Part shown: positions 1 through 8,027 of the stretch, in pieces | Layout: the number at the start of each line of letters is the position of its first letter | Numbering within the stretch: position 1 is the stretch's first letter | Source of the DNA: Devosia sp. | Lineage (GTDB): Bacteria > Pseudomonadota > Alphaproteobacteria > Rhizobiales > Devosiaceae | Direction of reading: 5' to 3' | DNA length: 64,000 bases | Assembly (NCBI RefSeq): GCF_017307495.1 | Contig: NZ_JAFKHE010000016.1 | Span: 62,001 to 126,000, forward strand | Notes under the pieces: generated by a model | Told to the model about the DNA's origin: nothing | The model's database searches: none | Seen by the model: the letters and a program-made list of their open reading frames with translations, nothing else | Position numbers and translations under genes: made by a program

Positions 1-1
1 G

Positions 2-679
2 CAGGCGCGTGCCCAGGATTGGCTGGTGTCCTCTGCAGCCGGCCCCGTGTTCAAGATGGAGAACGATGCCTGGGTCGAAGTCTTCGATCACGAGCCGCTT
101 CGGATCGGGGTCGCCGTTCGTACCCTGCGTGGCGCCCGCGCCGAGCTGTCGTCGGGAGCCATACGGATCCGGCTCGAGCCGGGCAGTGCGGTCCGCGTCG
201 AGGCCAATCAGGGCGGGGGCGCCATCATCAGGCAGTTTTCGGGCAGCATCAGCGTATCGATCAGCCAGCAGGGCACCAGAGCGGTGGTGGTTCAGACCCC
301 TGCCTTCACCATCAAGGCGGAAGCGACGAGTGCAGATTTCCGTTCCGATCTCGCGACGGGCCAGGTCTGGGTCGATCGGGGAGAAGTCGTCGTCGTCGAC
401 AATGTCACGGGCAAGGCTACCGAGGTCGGGGCTGGAGTGGCCACATCGACTGCGGACCCGACCGCAACGGGGACGGTGACGTCAGCCTTCAACGGCAGGC
501 CGGATGGAGACAGCTCCGCCGGCGACAGTCCTGATCTTGCCGACAAGGGCAGAGGGACAGGGAACGGAAACGCATGGGGCAAGGGGAACGGGGGCAAGGA
601 AAATGGCAACGCGGGCGGCAATGGCAACGGCAACACAGGGGGCAAGGGGAACGGCAATGGCAATGGCGATGGCAAGTGA
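2..679 (+). CDS. FecR-like domain protein, 5' end outside the window
   Basis: The reading frame is open to the left edge, so the N-terminus, probably with a signal peptide, is missing. A GTG at position 26 is in frame but lies inside the domain. The visible part has the pattern of FecR domains: a repeated beta-rich segment, a 'TPAFTIKAEATSADF' stretch corresponding to the family's 'TP...RGTxF' region, and a 'VWVDRGEVVVVD' strand. FecR domains usually act in the periplasm as sensors or surface-polymer scaffolds. After about residue 160 the protein becomes a low-complexity tail made of Gly, Asn and Lys, encoded by GGCAAT/GGCAAC-like hexamers. The stop codon overlaps the start of the response-regulator gene that follows, suggesting translational coupling. 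No sigma factor is visible beside it, so the classical FecI/FecR role is not supported. Confidence 0.65.
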   Translation, partial: QARAQDWLVSSAAGPVFKMENDAWVEVFDHEPLRIGVAVRTLRGARAELSSGAIRIRLEPGSAVRVEANQGGGAIIRQFSGSISVSISQQGTRAVVVQTPAFTIKAEATSADFRSDLATGQVWVDRGEVVVVDNVTGKATEVGAGVATSTADPTATGTVTSAFNGRPDGDSSAGDSPDLADKGRGTGNGNAWGKGNGGKENGNAGGNGNGNTGGKGNGNGNGDGK

Positions 680-1376
680 GCCAGACGGAGCGGCTGACCT
701 TTCCGGACGGATCCGCGTCGCCCTCGTCGACGACCATCCCACCCTGCTGATGGGAGTATCGGCGCTGTTTGCCAGCGACCCGCGCTTCACCATTGTCGGC
801 ACGGGGCTATCTGCCACGGCGGCCATAGACCTGGTCGAGGCCCACGAACCCGACGTCGTCACACTCGATCTCAGCATGCCCGGCGATGTGTTCACGGCGA
901 TCCGCAGCATCGTCGATACGTCACCTGGCACGCGCGTGTTGATCTTTACCGCCTATGCGGATGTCGATCTGGCCCTCCGGGCGCTCGACGCCGGCGCGCA
1001 CGGCTTCGTCCTCAAGGGGCGTCCGGCGGAAGAGTTGTTCGATGCGATCGACACAGTCTCGAAGGGGGCGCTCTACATCTCGCCCGACTTCTCGCCCAAG
1101 CTGCTTTCAGGGCTCCGGAACCGGTCGCGACGCGAGAAGGCGACGGTCAAGCTCAGCCCGCGCGAGCAGCAGTTGCTCGATTGCCTGCTCGAGGGCATGA
1201 GCAACAAGGAGATCGCCCGCAAGCTCGAGCTGACGGAAAAGACGGTCAAGCACTACATGACCAACCTGATGAACAAGCTGAAGGTGAAGAGCCGGCTCGA
1301 AGTGGTGCTGGCGGCGCCAAGGCTGCGGGCGCCGACCAGCGGCGAAACCTATAGGCCCGCCGACGGCGACACCTGA
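657..1376 (+). CDS. NarL/FixJ-family response regulator (REC + LuxR HTH)
   Basis: Two-component response regulator of about 239 residues. The receiver domain (about residues 20-135) has the acidic pair D25-D26, the phospho-acceptor D71 in 'TLDLSMPG', T98 and K120 in 'FVLKG'. A LuxR-type helix-turn-helix follows at about 170-235 ('LSPREQQLLDCLLEGMSNKEIA'-like region, then 'TVKHYMTNLMNKLKV'). I chose ATG 657 because AAGGGGA lies 6 bases upstream; ATG 663 and 669 are also possible, since the start sits in a GGCAAT/GGCGAT repeat that produces several in-frame ATG codons. The gene overlaps the end of the FecR-like gene by 23 bases. Its 3' end overlaps the convergent histidine kinase gene, its likely partner, by 28 bases. 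Target genes are unknown. Confidence 0.9.
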   Translation: MAMAMASEPDGAADLSGRIRVALVDDHPTLLMGVSALFASDPRFTIVGTGLSATAAIDLVEAHEPDVVTLDLSMPGDVFTAIRSIVDTSPGTRVLIFTAYADVDLALRALDAGAHGFVLKGRPAEELFDAIDTVSKGALYISPDFSPKLLSGLRNRSRREKATVKLSPREQQLLDCLLEGMSNKEIARKLELTEKTVKHYMTNLMNKLKVKSRLEVVLAAPRLRAPTSGETYRPADGDT

Positions 1377-2767
1377 GGCTGCTCGACCAGCGGAATCGTG
1401 GCGGTGACGCGGGCCAGCCCACCCTCGAAGCCGATGTCGAGCTCTCCGCCCTGCGATTCGACCCTGAAGCGCATTCCGGTCAGTCCCATGCCGCCCGGCG
1501 TCGGCTCCAGGCTGGACTTCCCCAGCTGGTTTAGGATCTGGATCCGGAGCCATCCCGCCGCCGTGCTGGCCATGATCCGCGGCGGGGAGCCATCGCCGTG
1601 CCGATAGGCGTTGCTCAGTCCCTCCTGGACGACACGATACGCGCAGATTCGCGCCGTGAGCGGCGCGGAGGCACCGGGCTCGATGGCGATGGTGCGGAGC
1701 ACGTGCGCGCCAGTAAGGCTCTCGTGGCGCGACATGGCCGCTTCGATCGCGTCGGCCAGACTGGCGGTCGTGAGTTCGGGCAGGGCAAGCCCCGAGGAGG
1801 CGGCGCGCATTTCCTCGAGCGCCTGCTGCGCCAGCACCACGTTGTCCTGCTGCGACTCCTGGCTGGAGCGGCCACCCATGCGCAGGATGAGCAGGGTGAG
1901 CAACTGGACCGGCCCGTCATGGATATCTTGCCCGACCGTCGCCAGCATGCGTTCGCCCGCGAGGTTGGATTCGATGCGAAGCCGATCCGACGCCTGCTGG
2001 AGGGCTACGTTGCGCTTCAGAAGCTCGCGGATACGCCTGAGATTGTGCGCCAGCCTGATCCGTTGCGCGCCGATGATCCGCCCGGTGCCGTCGACCATCG
2101 CAGCGACCAGACCCAGGGAGAAGAAGCCGATGAGCGCCGCAATGACCCAGACGTCCTTGCGCGCCCTTCCCTGCAGCTCGCTGACCGACCTGGCGCTGAA
2201 GTAGAGTTCGGCGGCGCCGACAATGTGCTCCGGGTCCCCCGCTCGCAGGGGCGTATAGATCTTGAGCACGGGGACCGACGCTTGGGGGAGCCCGGGAAGT
2301 GCCGCCAGGGGCAGGTCGAGCAACTTCACGACCACATGTCCCTGGATGGCGCGCTCGAGGTCCACTCTGTCGCTGGCGTCCTGCAGTCCGCTCGAAAGCT
2401 GGTAGAGCACCCGCTGGTCGAGGCCGCGGATGTTGATCTGCAGCAACCGCGTCACGTCGTGGGCGGACCCGATGCTGAACGCGTCTTCTAGGCTGTCAAG
2501 CCTTTCCGGTGACAGCACGCCATCGACGATGGCGCTGTCCAGCTGGCGGGAGATCAGCCCTTCAATGCTCGCAGCTGCCGTATCACCGACCCCGCGCACG
2601 ACGGCGCGCGCGACATAGTTGCCGGTCCAGCCGGCGAGCAGGGTCATCGTCACCAGGACGACCGCGACCGCCATCCCAAAGAAGCGCTGCGACAGAGTTG
2701 GACGGCGAAAGCCTGGCATCGTCCCCGAGGTGACCTGATTGTCCGATGCACGACAATAGCGGGGCAT
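1349..2767 (-). CDS. NarX/DegS-type sensor histidine kinase
   Basis: Membrane histidine kinase of 472 residues (or 456 if the ATG at 2719 is used). It has an N-terminal transmembrane helix at about 30-50, a periplasmic sensor of about 150 residues, a second helix at about 205-225, then a HisKA_3-type dimerisation domain with the phospho-acceptor His283 in 'GQDIHDGPVQLL'. A HATPase domain follows with the N-box 'EGLSNAYRHG' and a glycine box 'GGMGLTGMRFRV'. This class phosphorylates NarL/FixJ regulators, so the convergent regulator at 657-1376 is the obvious partner. The two genes share 28 bases at their 3' ends. The sensed signal is not evident; the periplasmic region resembles no ligand-binding fold I can name. 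Confidence 0.88.
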   Translation of the reverse strand: MPRYCRASDNQVTSGTMPGFRRPTLSQRFFGMAVAVVLVTMTLLAGWTGNYVARAVVRGVGDTAAASIEGLISRQLDSAIVDGVLSPERLDSLEDAFSIGSAHDVTRLLQINIRGLDQRVLYQLSSGLQDASDRVDLERAIQGHVVVKLLDLPLAALPGLPQASVPVLKIYTPLRAGDPEHIVGAAELYFSARSVSELQGRARKDVWVIAALIGFFSLGLVAAMVDGTGRIIGAQRIRLAHNLRRIRELLKRNVALQQASDRLRIESNLAGERMLATVGQDIHDGPVQLLTLLILRMGGRSSQESQQDNVVLAQQALEEMRAASSGLALPELTTASLADAIEAAMSRHESLTGAHVLRTIAIEPGASAPLTARICAYRVVQEGLSNAYRHGDGSPPRIMASTAAGWLRIQILNQLGKSSLEPTPGGMGLTGMRFRVESQGGELDIGFEGGLARVTATIPLVEQPQVSPSAGL

Positions 2768-2866
2768 GGTTCATAATTCGTGGTCGCCGTCGGCGAGGCG
2801 GAGCCGGTAACGAAAAGCCGCCGGACCGAGGATACCGGCCGGCGGCGTGTCGGTCAGGACGGGAAG

Positions 2867-4072
2867 TCAGTCGAAGAAGTTCTCGTCGCCCTCTTCGAGG
2901 TATTTCTTCGCTTCCTTGGCGATCAGGTTCACGCCGAGGCCCGGGCGATCCGGCACGTCGATCAGGCCACCCTTGACCGGCATGCCGTCGAAACCCTCGG
3001 TGATGTCGTACCAGAACGGCTCGAAACGGGCCGGATACTCGAAGGCGATGAGGTTGTCGGGCATGGTGGCGCAGACCTGGATCAGCGCAGCGAGGCCGAG
3101 GATGCCGTTGGCGGTGCCGTGCGGGGCGATCGCGATGCCGTGCAGGTCGGCGTGCTCGGCCACCCACTTGATCTCGGCGAGCCCGCCGACGTCGCACGGA
3201 TCGGGGCCGATGACGTTGACCGCGTGGCTCTCGATCAACGCCTTGTAGTGCTGGCGCAGGTAGATCTGCTCGCCGGTATGGATCGGGGTCGTCGTGTGGT
3301 GGGTAACGTCCTTGTAGACGTCAGGATTCACATAGGGGCTGTAATCGCCGGTGACGGTATCCTCGATCCACATCAGGTGCAGGTGCTCGACGGCCTTGGC
3401 GAGGCGGAGCGCATCGAGCGGCATGAAGCCCGGGCCGGCGTCGACGGCGGTGTTGTAGCCCTTGCCCAGCGTCTCACGCGCCGAGGTGATGCAGGCGACG
3501 AGGTGGTCGAAGCCCTCCTTGGTCATCGTGCCCTTGTGCGGGTAGGGGAACGGGGCATCGTGCTGGACTTCGCCGTAGAAGTAGTTCGGGAAATCCTTCA
3601 CCATCGACGAGTGGAAGGCACTCGGCAGCTTGAACAGGGTGAACTCACCCTTCAGCGACTTGCCGTACTCGGCCCAGCGCTTGTAGCCGGCGGGGGTGTG
3701 CTCGGCGCCACCGGGCACCTCGGCCTGGTAGAGCGTGCGATAGGTGCGGACCTGGTCGCGCACCTTGCCGCCAAGCAGGCGGTAAACCGGAGCGTTGAGC
3801 GCCTTGCCGGCGATGTCCCACAGGGCATGTTCGATGGCGCTGACCGCCGAGCCGAAAGGCTTGAACCCGCCGCGCACCCGGATGCGGCGCATGACGCGCT
3901 CGACGTCGCGCGGATCCTGGCCGACGATCCAGTCCTTGAGCTGCAGCACCTGCGGCTTCACGTAGGGCTTGGGCGTCTCGATCTGGCTCCAGCCGGTGAT
4001 GCCTTCGTCCGTGGTGATGCGGATCACCGGGCTATTGGCAATGATCGCGCACTTGAGATCGGTAATCTTCAT
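2867..4072 (-). CDS. Enolase-superfamily sugar-acid dehydratase (mandelate racemase subgroup)
   Basis: A 401-residue member of the mandelate racemase/muconate lactonizing enzyme family, which abstracts the proton alpha to a carboxylate and usually dehydrates aldonic or aldaric acids. Metal ligands are visible as D211 ('AVDAG'), E237 ('WIEDT') and E268 ('HTGEQ'). Probable catalytic residues are K148 ('LFKLP') and H318 ('APHGTANG'). The ATG is preceded by GGAGGCTCCC on the coding strand. It is closely similar over its whole length to the protein at 34566-35765, so the two are paralogues. It stands alone between a two-component system and the iron transporter. A 12-base motif upstream (4097-4108) recurs beside the GntR gene at 35903-36604. 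The substrate cannot be assigned. Confidence 0.88.
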   Translation of the reverse strand: MKITDLKCAIIANSPVIRITTDEGITGWSQIETPKPYVKPQVLQLKDWIVGQDPRDVERVMRRIRVRGGFKPFGSAVSAIEHALWDIAGKALNAPVYRLLGGKVRDQVRTYRTLYQAEVPGGAEHTPAGYKRWAEYGKSLKGEFTLFKLPSAFHSSMVKDFPNYFYGEVQHDAPFPYPHKGTMTKEGFDHLVACITSARETLGKGYNTAVDAGPGFMPLDALRLAKAVEHLHLMWIEDTVTGDYSPYVNPDVYKDVTHHTTTPIHTGEQIYLRQHYKALIESHAVNVIGPDPCDVGGLAEIKWVAEHADLHGIAIAPHGTANGILGLAALIQVCATMPDNLIAFEYPARFEPFWYDITEGFDGMPVKGGLIDVPDRPGLGVNLIAKEAKKYLEEGDENFFD

Positions 4073-4096
4073 TCCGGGAGCCTCCTCAAACCCCTA

Positions 4097-4108
4097 CCAT
4101 ACCAGTTG
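4097..4108. promoter_or_regulatory. Candidate operator motif shared with the 36.7-kb divergent region
   Basis: CCATACCAGTTG lies 25-36 bases upstream of the start codon of the dehydratase at 2867-4072. The identical 12-mer occurs at 36719-36730, between a GntR regulator gene and a sugar ABC operon. On the opposite strand it reads CAACTGGTATGG, which contains the TGGTAT half-site common in operators of FCD-type GntR proteins. Function is inferred only. Confidence 0.35.
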
Positions 4109-4187
4109 CGTTCCTATAGCCGCATTCCGCCCACCGATGGAATGGGACTAAGGGCGAAACAAAGGATTTATGTGCGACGGCGGGCGC

Positions 4188-5210
4188 TTATGCAGCGGCC
4201 ACGGGATGGCCGGTGCCGAGCACGATGATCGAGGCGCGACCCTGCACCGGCGCCTCGGCGCTCGAGCACTTGATGGTGAAGGTGGCGCCATTGGCGCGGA
4301 ACTTCACCACGGTGATCGGCCCCTCGAACGACGCCGAGAGGATTTCGGCCGCCGGCTGGCCCTCGCTCCACGGGACGAGGCGAATCTGCTCGGGACGAAG
4401 CAGGATGCGGGCCCTGCCCTCGGCCGTCGCCTTGCCGACGCGGACGCGGCCGAGCGCCGTCATTGCCTCGCCCCCGGCCACTGCGGCATCGACGACGAGG
4501 GCATCGCCGAGGAAGCGTGCCAGCCGCTCGGTCCGCGGCTGCTGGTACAGTTCGCGCGGATCGCCGGCCTGCACGATGCGGCCGTCCTCGAGCACCACGA
4601 GCTGGTCGGCGAAGCTCAGCGCTTCCTGCTGGTCGTGGGTGACGAGGATGCCGGTGATCCCCTCGGCGCCGAGCCGGGCCTTGACCATCTCGCGCATGTT
4701 GGCGCGCAGGCCCGCGTCGAGCGCCGAGAACGGCTCGTCGAACAGCATCAGCCGCGGGCGGCGCGCCAGGGCGCGGGCCAGGGCCACACGCTGCTGCTGG
4801 CCGCCCGACAGCTCGTGCGGCATGCGCTGCGCCAGCGCCGGATCGAGTTCGACGGCGCGCAGCAACTCCGCCACGCGACGATCCTGCTCGCTGCCCTCCA
4901 TGCCGAAAGCGATATTGGCCCCGGCGCTGAGGTGCGGAAAGAGCGCGCCTTCCTGGGCCACAAGGCCGATGCCGCGCCGATGCGCCGGGACGAATCCCGA
5001 GCCGCCGGCGAGTACGGTGCCGCCCATCTCGATCCGACCGGCATCCGGCGCCTCGAAGCCAGCGATCAGCCGCAGCAGGGTAGTCTTGCCCGAGCCGGAC
5101 GCGCCGACGACGGCGGTCAGCCCGCCCACCTTGACGGAGAGGTCGACGCGGTCGAGCGCGACAACCTCGCCATAGGTCCGGGACACTCCGGTGAGCGAAA
5201 GCAGCGTCAT
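4188..5210 (-). CDS. fbpC: Iron(III) ABC importer ATP-binding protein
   Basis: A 340-residue ABC ATPase: Walker A 'GASGSGKTT' near residue 36, signature 'LSGGQQQR', Walker B 'LMLFDEP' and the switch histidine in 'LVTHDQQEA'. The C-terminal 100 residues form a TOBE-like domain typical of FbpC/PotA-type ATPases. It powers uptake of ferric iron through FbpB from the binding protein FbpA. The ATG overlaps the stop of the permease gene by 4 bases (ATGA), so translation is probably coupled. The iron assignment comes from the neighbouring binding protein and permease, not from this protein itself. Confidence 0.88.
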   Translation of the reverse strand: MTLLSLTGVSRTYGEVVALDRVDLSVKVGGLTAVVGASGSGKTTLLRLIAGFEAPDAGRIEMGGTVLAGGSGFVPAHRRGIGLVAQEGALFPHLSAGANIAFGMEGSEQDRRVAELLRAVELDPALAQRMPHELSGGQQQRVALARALARRPRLMLFDEPFSALDAGLRANMREMVKARLGAEGITGILVTHDQQEALSFADQLVVLEDGRIVQAGDPRELYQQPRTERLARFLGDALVVDAAVAGGEAMTALGRVRVGKATAEGRARILLRPEQIRLVPWSEGQPAAEILSASFEGPITVVKFRANGATFTIKCSSAEAPVQGRASIIVLGTGHPVAAA

Positions 5211-6769
5211 TGTCCGATCGCCCGGTTGGATTGGCGGCGCAGGAGGAGGGTCAGCGGCATCGAGACCACGATCAGCAGCACCGCATAGGGGGCAGCCGCG
5301 GCATAGTCCAGCTCGCTGGTCAGGGCCCAGAACTTGGTCGCCAGCGTGCGCGTGCCGTTGGGCGCGAGCATCAGCGTCGCCGTCAGCTCGTTGGCGGCTC
5401 CCAGCGCCACCATCAGGATGCTGGCCGCGATGCCGGGGAAGGCCAGCCGCATGGTGACCTGCCAGACCGAAGCGACCGGCGACCGGCCGAGGTTCATGGC
5501 GGCGCGCTCGAGCTCGACGGGAACCTGGGCGATCGACGAGCGCAACCCGGTCAGGGCCCGCGGCAGGAAGATGAGCGCATAGGCGACCACCAGCGTCGCG
5601 ACGGTCTGGTACAGCGGCAGCGCCACCCGGACGGTGATCGCAACCAGCGCCAGCGCGACGATGATGCCCGGCAGGGCCCCGACATAGAGGTGGCCGGCCT
5701 CGAGCAGGCGCTGCCACCTGCCGGGGGACCGGACTGCGATCCAGGCCATCGGCATGGCCAGCGCGGTGGCGACAAGGCCGGCGAGCAGGGCATAGAGCGC
5801 GGTCTGGCCAAGCGCGGCGCCGATCTGGTCGAGCTTCCACACCGCTGCTCCGCCAAACCAGAGCCAGCGACCAAGCGTGACGAAGGTCACGCCCAGCGCG
5901 ACAGCGGCAACAGCGGTGAGCAGCAGCAGGGACGGGACCAGCCAGTGGCCGAGCGGCGCGGGCACGGCCCGGCGCGCCGAGCCCGAGCCGATTCGGGCAT
6001 AGCGGCGATCGCCCCGCAGCACGGCCTCGCCACCCAGCAGCACCACGCAGCACAGCACGAGTACGCCGCCGAGCAGGTTCGCCGCCGGCCCGTCATAGAC
6101 CGACTGGAACTGGTCGACGATGGCGGTGGCGAAGGTGTCGTAGCGCATGAGCACGAACAGCCCGTACTCGCCGAGCAGGTGCAGCCCGACCAGCAGCGCC
6201 CCGGCGCAGATCGACAGCCTGAGCTGCGGCAGGACGACACGCATGAACACCGCAAGCGGCCGCAGGCCCAGCGAGGCGGCATTGTCCTCGAGGGCCGGAT
6301 CGAGGCGGCGCAACTGGGCGGCGACGGGCAGGTAGACGAAGGGGAAATAGGAGATCAGCGCGATCGCGACCGCTCCGGCAAGACCGTGAAAGGAAGGGAA
6401 CGCGCTGCTCCAGGCATAGCTCTGGACAAAGGCCGGAACTCCCAGTGGCGCGACCATCAGTCCGGCCCAGAGGCCGGCGCCGCGCAGGTCCGTGCGCTCG
6501 GTGAGCCAGGCCAGCGTCACGCCGAGCACGATGCTGAGCGGCAGCGTGATGAGCTCCAGCCAGAGCGTATTGAGCAGCAGTTCGCCAACCTTGGGCCGGA
6601 ACACCAGCCGCACGGTCTCGTCCCAACCGCTGCCTGCCGCCACCATGACGATGAAGCCGAGCGGAATGAGGCTCACCAGGGCGATGAGCGTGGCCGCCAC
6701 CATGGCCAGGCCGCTGCCGGTCACCCGGCGGGAACTCAAGGGAACGCTATGCTCAACGGCTTCGGTCAC
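5207..6769 (-). CDS. fbpB: Iron(III) ABC importer permease, fused double domain
   Basis: A polytopic membrane protein of about 520 residues with two tandem permease domains, as in FbpB/SfuB of ferric iron importers. Each half carries an EAA-like loop: 'EDNAASLGLRPLAVF' in the first and 'ERAAMNLGRSPVAS' in the second. The frame can begin at GTG 6799, but that codon lies in a strong hairpin (6790-6811). GTG 6769 has GAGG six bases upstream and is my preferred start. It lies between fbpA and fbpC on the same strand and overlaps fbpC by 4 bases. Confidence 0.88.
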   Translation of the reverse strand: MTEAVEHSVPLSSRRVTGSGLAMVAATLIALVSLIPLGFIVMVAAGSGWDETVRLVFRPKVGELLLNTLWLELITLPLSIVLGVTLAWLTERTDLRGAGLWAGLMVAPLGVPAFVQSYAWSSAFPSFHGLAGAVAIALISYFPFVYLPVAAQLRRLDPALEDNAASLGLRPLAVFMRVVLPQLRLSICAGALLVGLHLLGEYGLFVLMRYDTFATAIVDQFQSVYDGPAANLLGGVLVLCCVVLLGGEAVLRGDRRYARIGSGSARRAVPAPLGHWLVPSLLLLTAVAAVALGVTFVTLGRWLWFGGAAVWKLDQIGAALGQTALYALLAGLVATALAMPMAWIAVRSPGRWQRLLEAGHLYVGALPGIIVALALVAITVRVALPLYQTVATLVVAYALIFLPRALTGLRSSIAQVPVELERAAMNLGRSPVASVWQVTMRLAFPGIAASILMVALGAANELTATLMLAPNGTRTLATKFWALTSELDYAAAAPYAVLLIVVSMPLTLLLRRQSNRAIGQ

Positions 6770-6789
6770 GTCGACCTCGAATGGGGAAC

Positions 6790-6811
6790 GGGGCGGCACA
6801 TGCGCCGCCCC
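6790..6811 (-). terminator. Intercistronic hairpin between fbpA and fbpB
   Basis: GGGGCGGC and GCCGCCCC form a perfect 8-bp stem around a 6-base loop just downstream of the fbpA stop codon. There is no T-tract. It probably stabilises the fbpA message or attenuates readthrough, giving more binding protein than permease. Confidence 0.45.
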
Positions 6812-6838
6812 GCCAGATTGGTCAATGCGGCGCGGAGC

Positions 6839-7837
6839 CTACAACAAGCCCGCCGCCGTCATCAGTGCGGTGACCTTTGCGCTGTCGAGCTGGGTCGGGT
6901 CAAGCTTGGGTGCCTGCAGATCGGCTAACGGGGGCAGTGCCGGATTGGCCGCCTCGCCGACGCCAATGGCATATTCGAACGAACTGCCGTCGCGCAGCTC
7001 GGCCTGGCCGGCCTTGCCGGTCACCCACTTGAGGAAGGCAAGCGCCTGGTCCTTGTGCTTGGACGACGCGAGGACGCCACCACCCGAGATCGACACGAAG
7101 GCGCCCGGGTCCTCGTTCTTGAAGTAGTGCAGGCCGACGTTGGCGCTGTTCTCCTTGGTGCCGGCCTGATCACCGAACCAGTAGTAGTGGTAGATCACCG
7201 CGCCTTCGAACTCGCCCTTGTTGACCGCAGCCATGGCGGTGCGGTTGCCGCGCACCGGCGTGACGTTGTCCTTCATCGCCTTGAGCCAGGCCGAGGTCGC
7301 CTCCTCACCCTTCAATGCCAGCAGCGCGCCGACGATGGCCTGGAAGTCCGCACCACCCGGCGACGCGGTCCAGCGCCCCTTCCAGGCGGAATCCGCCAGG
7401 TCCAGCAGCGACTTGGGAAGGGTCTCGGGGTTGAGCTTGGCCGTATTGTAGGCGAACACCGTGGACCGCGCCGCAATGCCGGTCCAGTGGCCGTTGGCAG
7501 GACGGTACTCGGCCGGGACCTGGTCGAGGATATCGGCCGGGAGCGGCTCCAGCAGGCCGGCGTTGTCGACCAAAGCCATGGCCGGCGAATTCTCGGTCAG
7601 GAACACGTCGGCAGGCGAATTGGCCCCTTCCTGAAGGATCTGGTTGCCGACTTCGAGATCGCTGCCCTGACGCAGCGTCACCTTGATGCCGGTCTGCTTG
7701 GTGAAAGCGTCGGCCCAGGCCTGGGTCAGCGTTTCGTGCTGGGCGTTATAGACGAGGATGCCTTCATCCTCAGCCATGGCCGGCAGGACGGAAGCAGCCA
7801 GCATGATGCCGGCGAGCAGGGAACGGCGAAACGTCAT
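6839..7837 (-). CDS. fbpA: Ferric iron-binding periplasmic protein
   Basis: A 332-residue substrate-binding protein with an N-terminal signal peptide (likely cut after 'AMA', about residue 22). Iron-ligand positions of the FbpA/FutA family are present: H34 in 'YNAQHE' and the paired tyrosines Y218-Y219 in 'YHYYW'. It delivers Fe(III) to FbpBC, encoded directly downstream on the same strand. A TGA-N9-TCA element 43 bases upstream of the start codon suggests repression by the iron regulator RirA when iron is replete. Confidence 0.92.
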   Translation of the reverse strand: MTFRRSLLAGIMLAASVLPAMAEDEGILVYNAQHETLTQAWADAFTKQTGIKVTLRQGSDLEVGNQILQEGANSPADVFLTENSPAMALVDNAGLLEPLPADILDQVPAEYRPANGHWTGIAARSTVFAYNTAKLNPETLPKSLLDLADSAWKGRWTASPGGADFQAIVGALLALKGEEATSAWLKAMKDNVTPVRGNRTAMAAVNKGEFEGAVIYHYYWFGDQAGTKENSANVGLHYFKNEDPGAFVSISGGGVLASSKHKDQALAFLKWVTGKAGQAELRDGSSFEYAIGVGEAANPALPPLADLQAPKLDPTQLDSAKVTALMTAAGLL

Positions 7838-7879
7838 CGGAACCTCGCAAATGTTGTGCGGCTGCCGATTAGGTAAATA

Positions 7880-7894
7880 TGACCGCTTCAGTCA
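7880..7894. promoter_or_regulatory. Candidate RirA operator (iron-responsive operator box)
   Basis: TGACCGCTTCAGTCA fits the rhizobial iron-responsive operator TGA-N9-TCA and also carries the longer dyad TGAC/GTCA. It lies between fbpA (minus) and the MFS gene (plus), where it could control both. The motif is short, so the fit with an iron importer is the main support. Confidence 0.5.
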
Positions 7895-8027
7895 ACAAGA
7901 ATCGACCCTGTTTGGAATGCTTCCAAGCTGCGGGTCAAAGATCGGCCTGAACTGCCGCCGGGCCGCGATCGCCGGTTGCCATGTAACGGTTGTGTGACGG
8001 TGGTCGGTGTGCGATTCCACAACGATA

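Noticed and set aside
540..680. GGCAAT-like repeats as a CRISPR array
   Set aside because: The units are 6 bases long with no spacers and lie inside a coding region.
4188..6053. An apparent 621-residue FbpC with a long N-terminal extension
   Set aside because: The extension is fbpB in the wrong frame; FbpC begins at the ATG at 5210.
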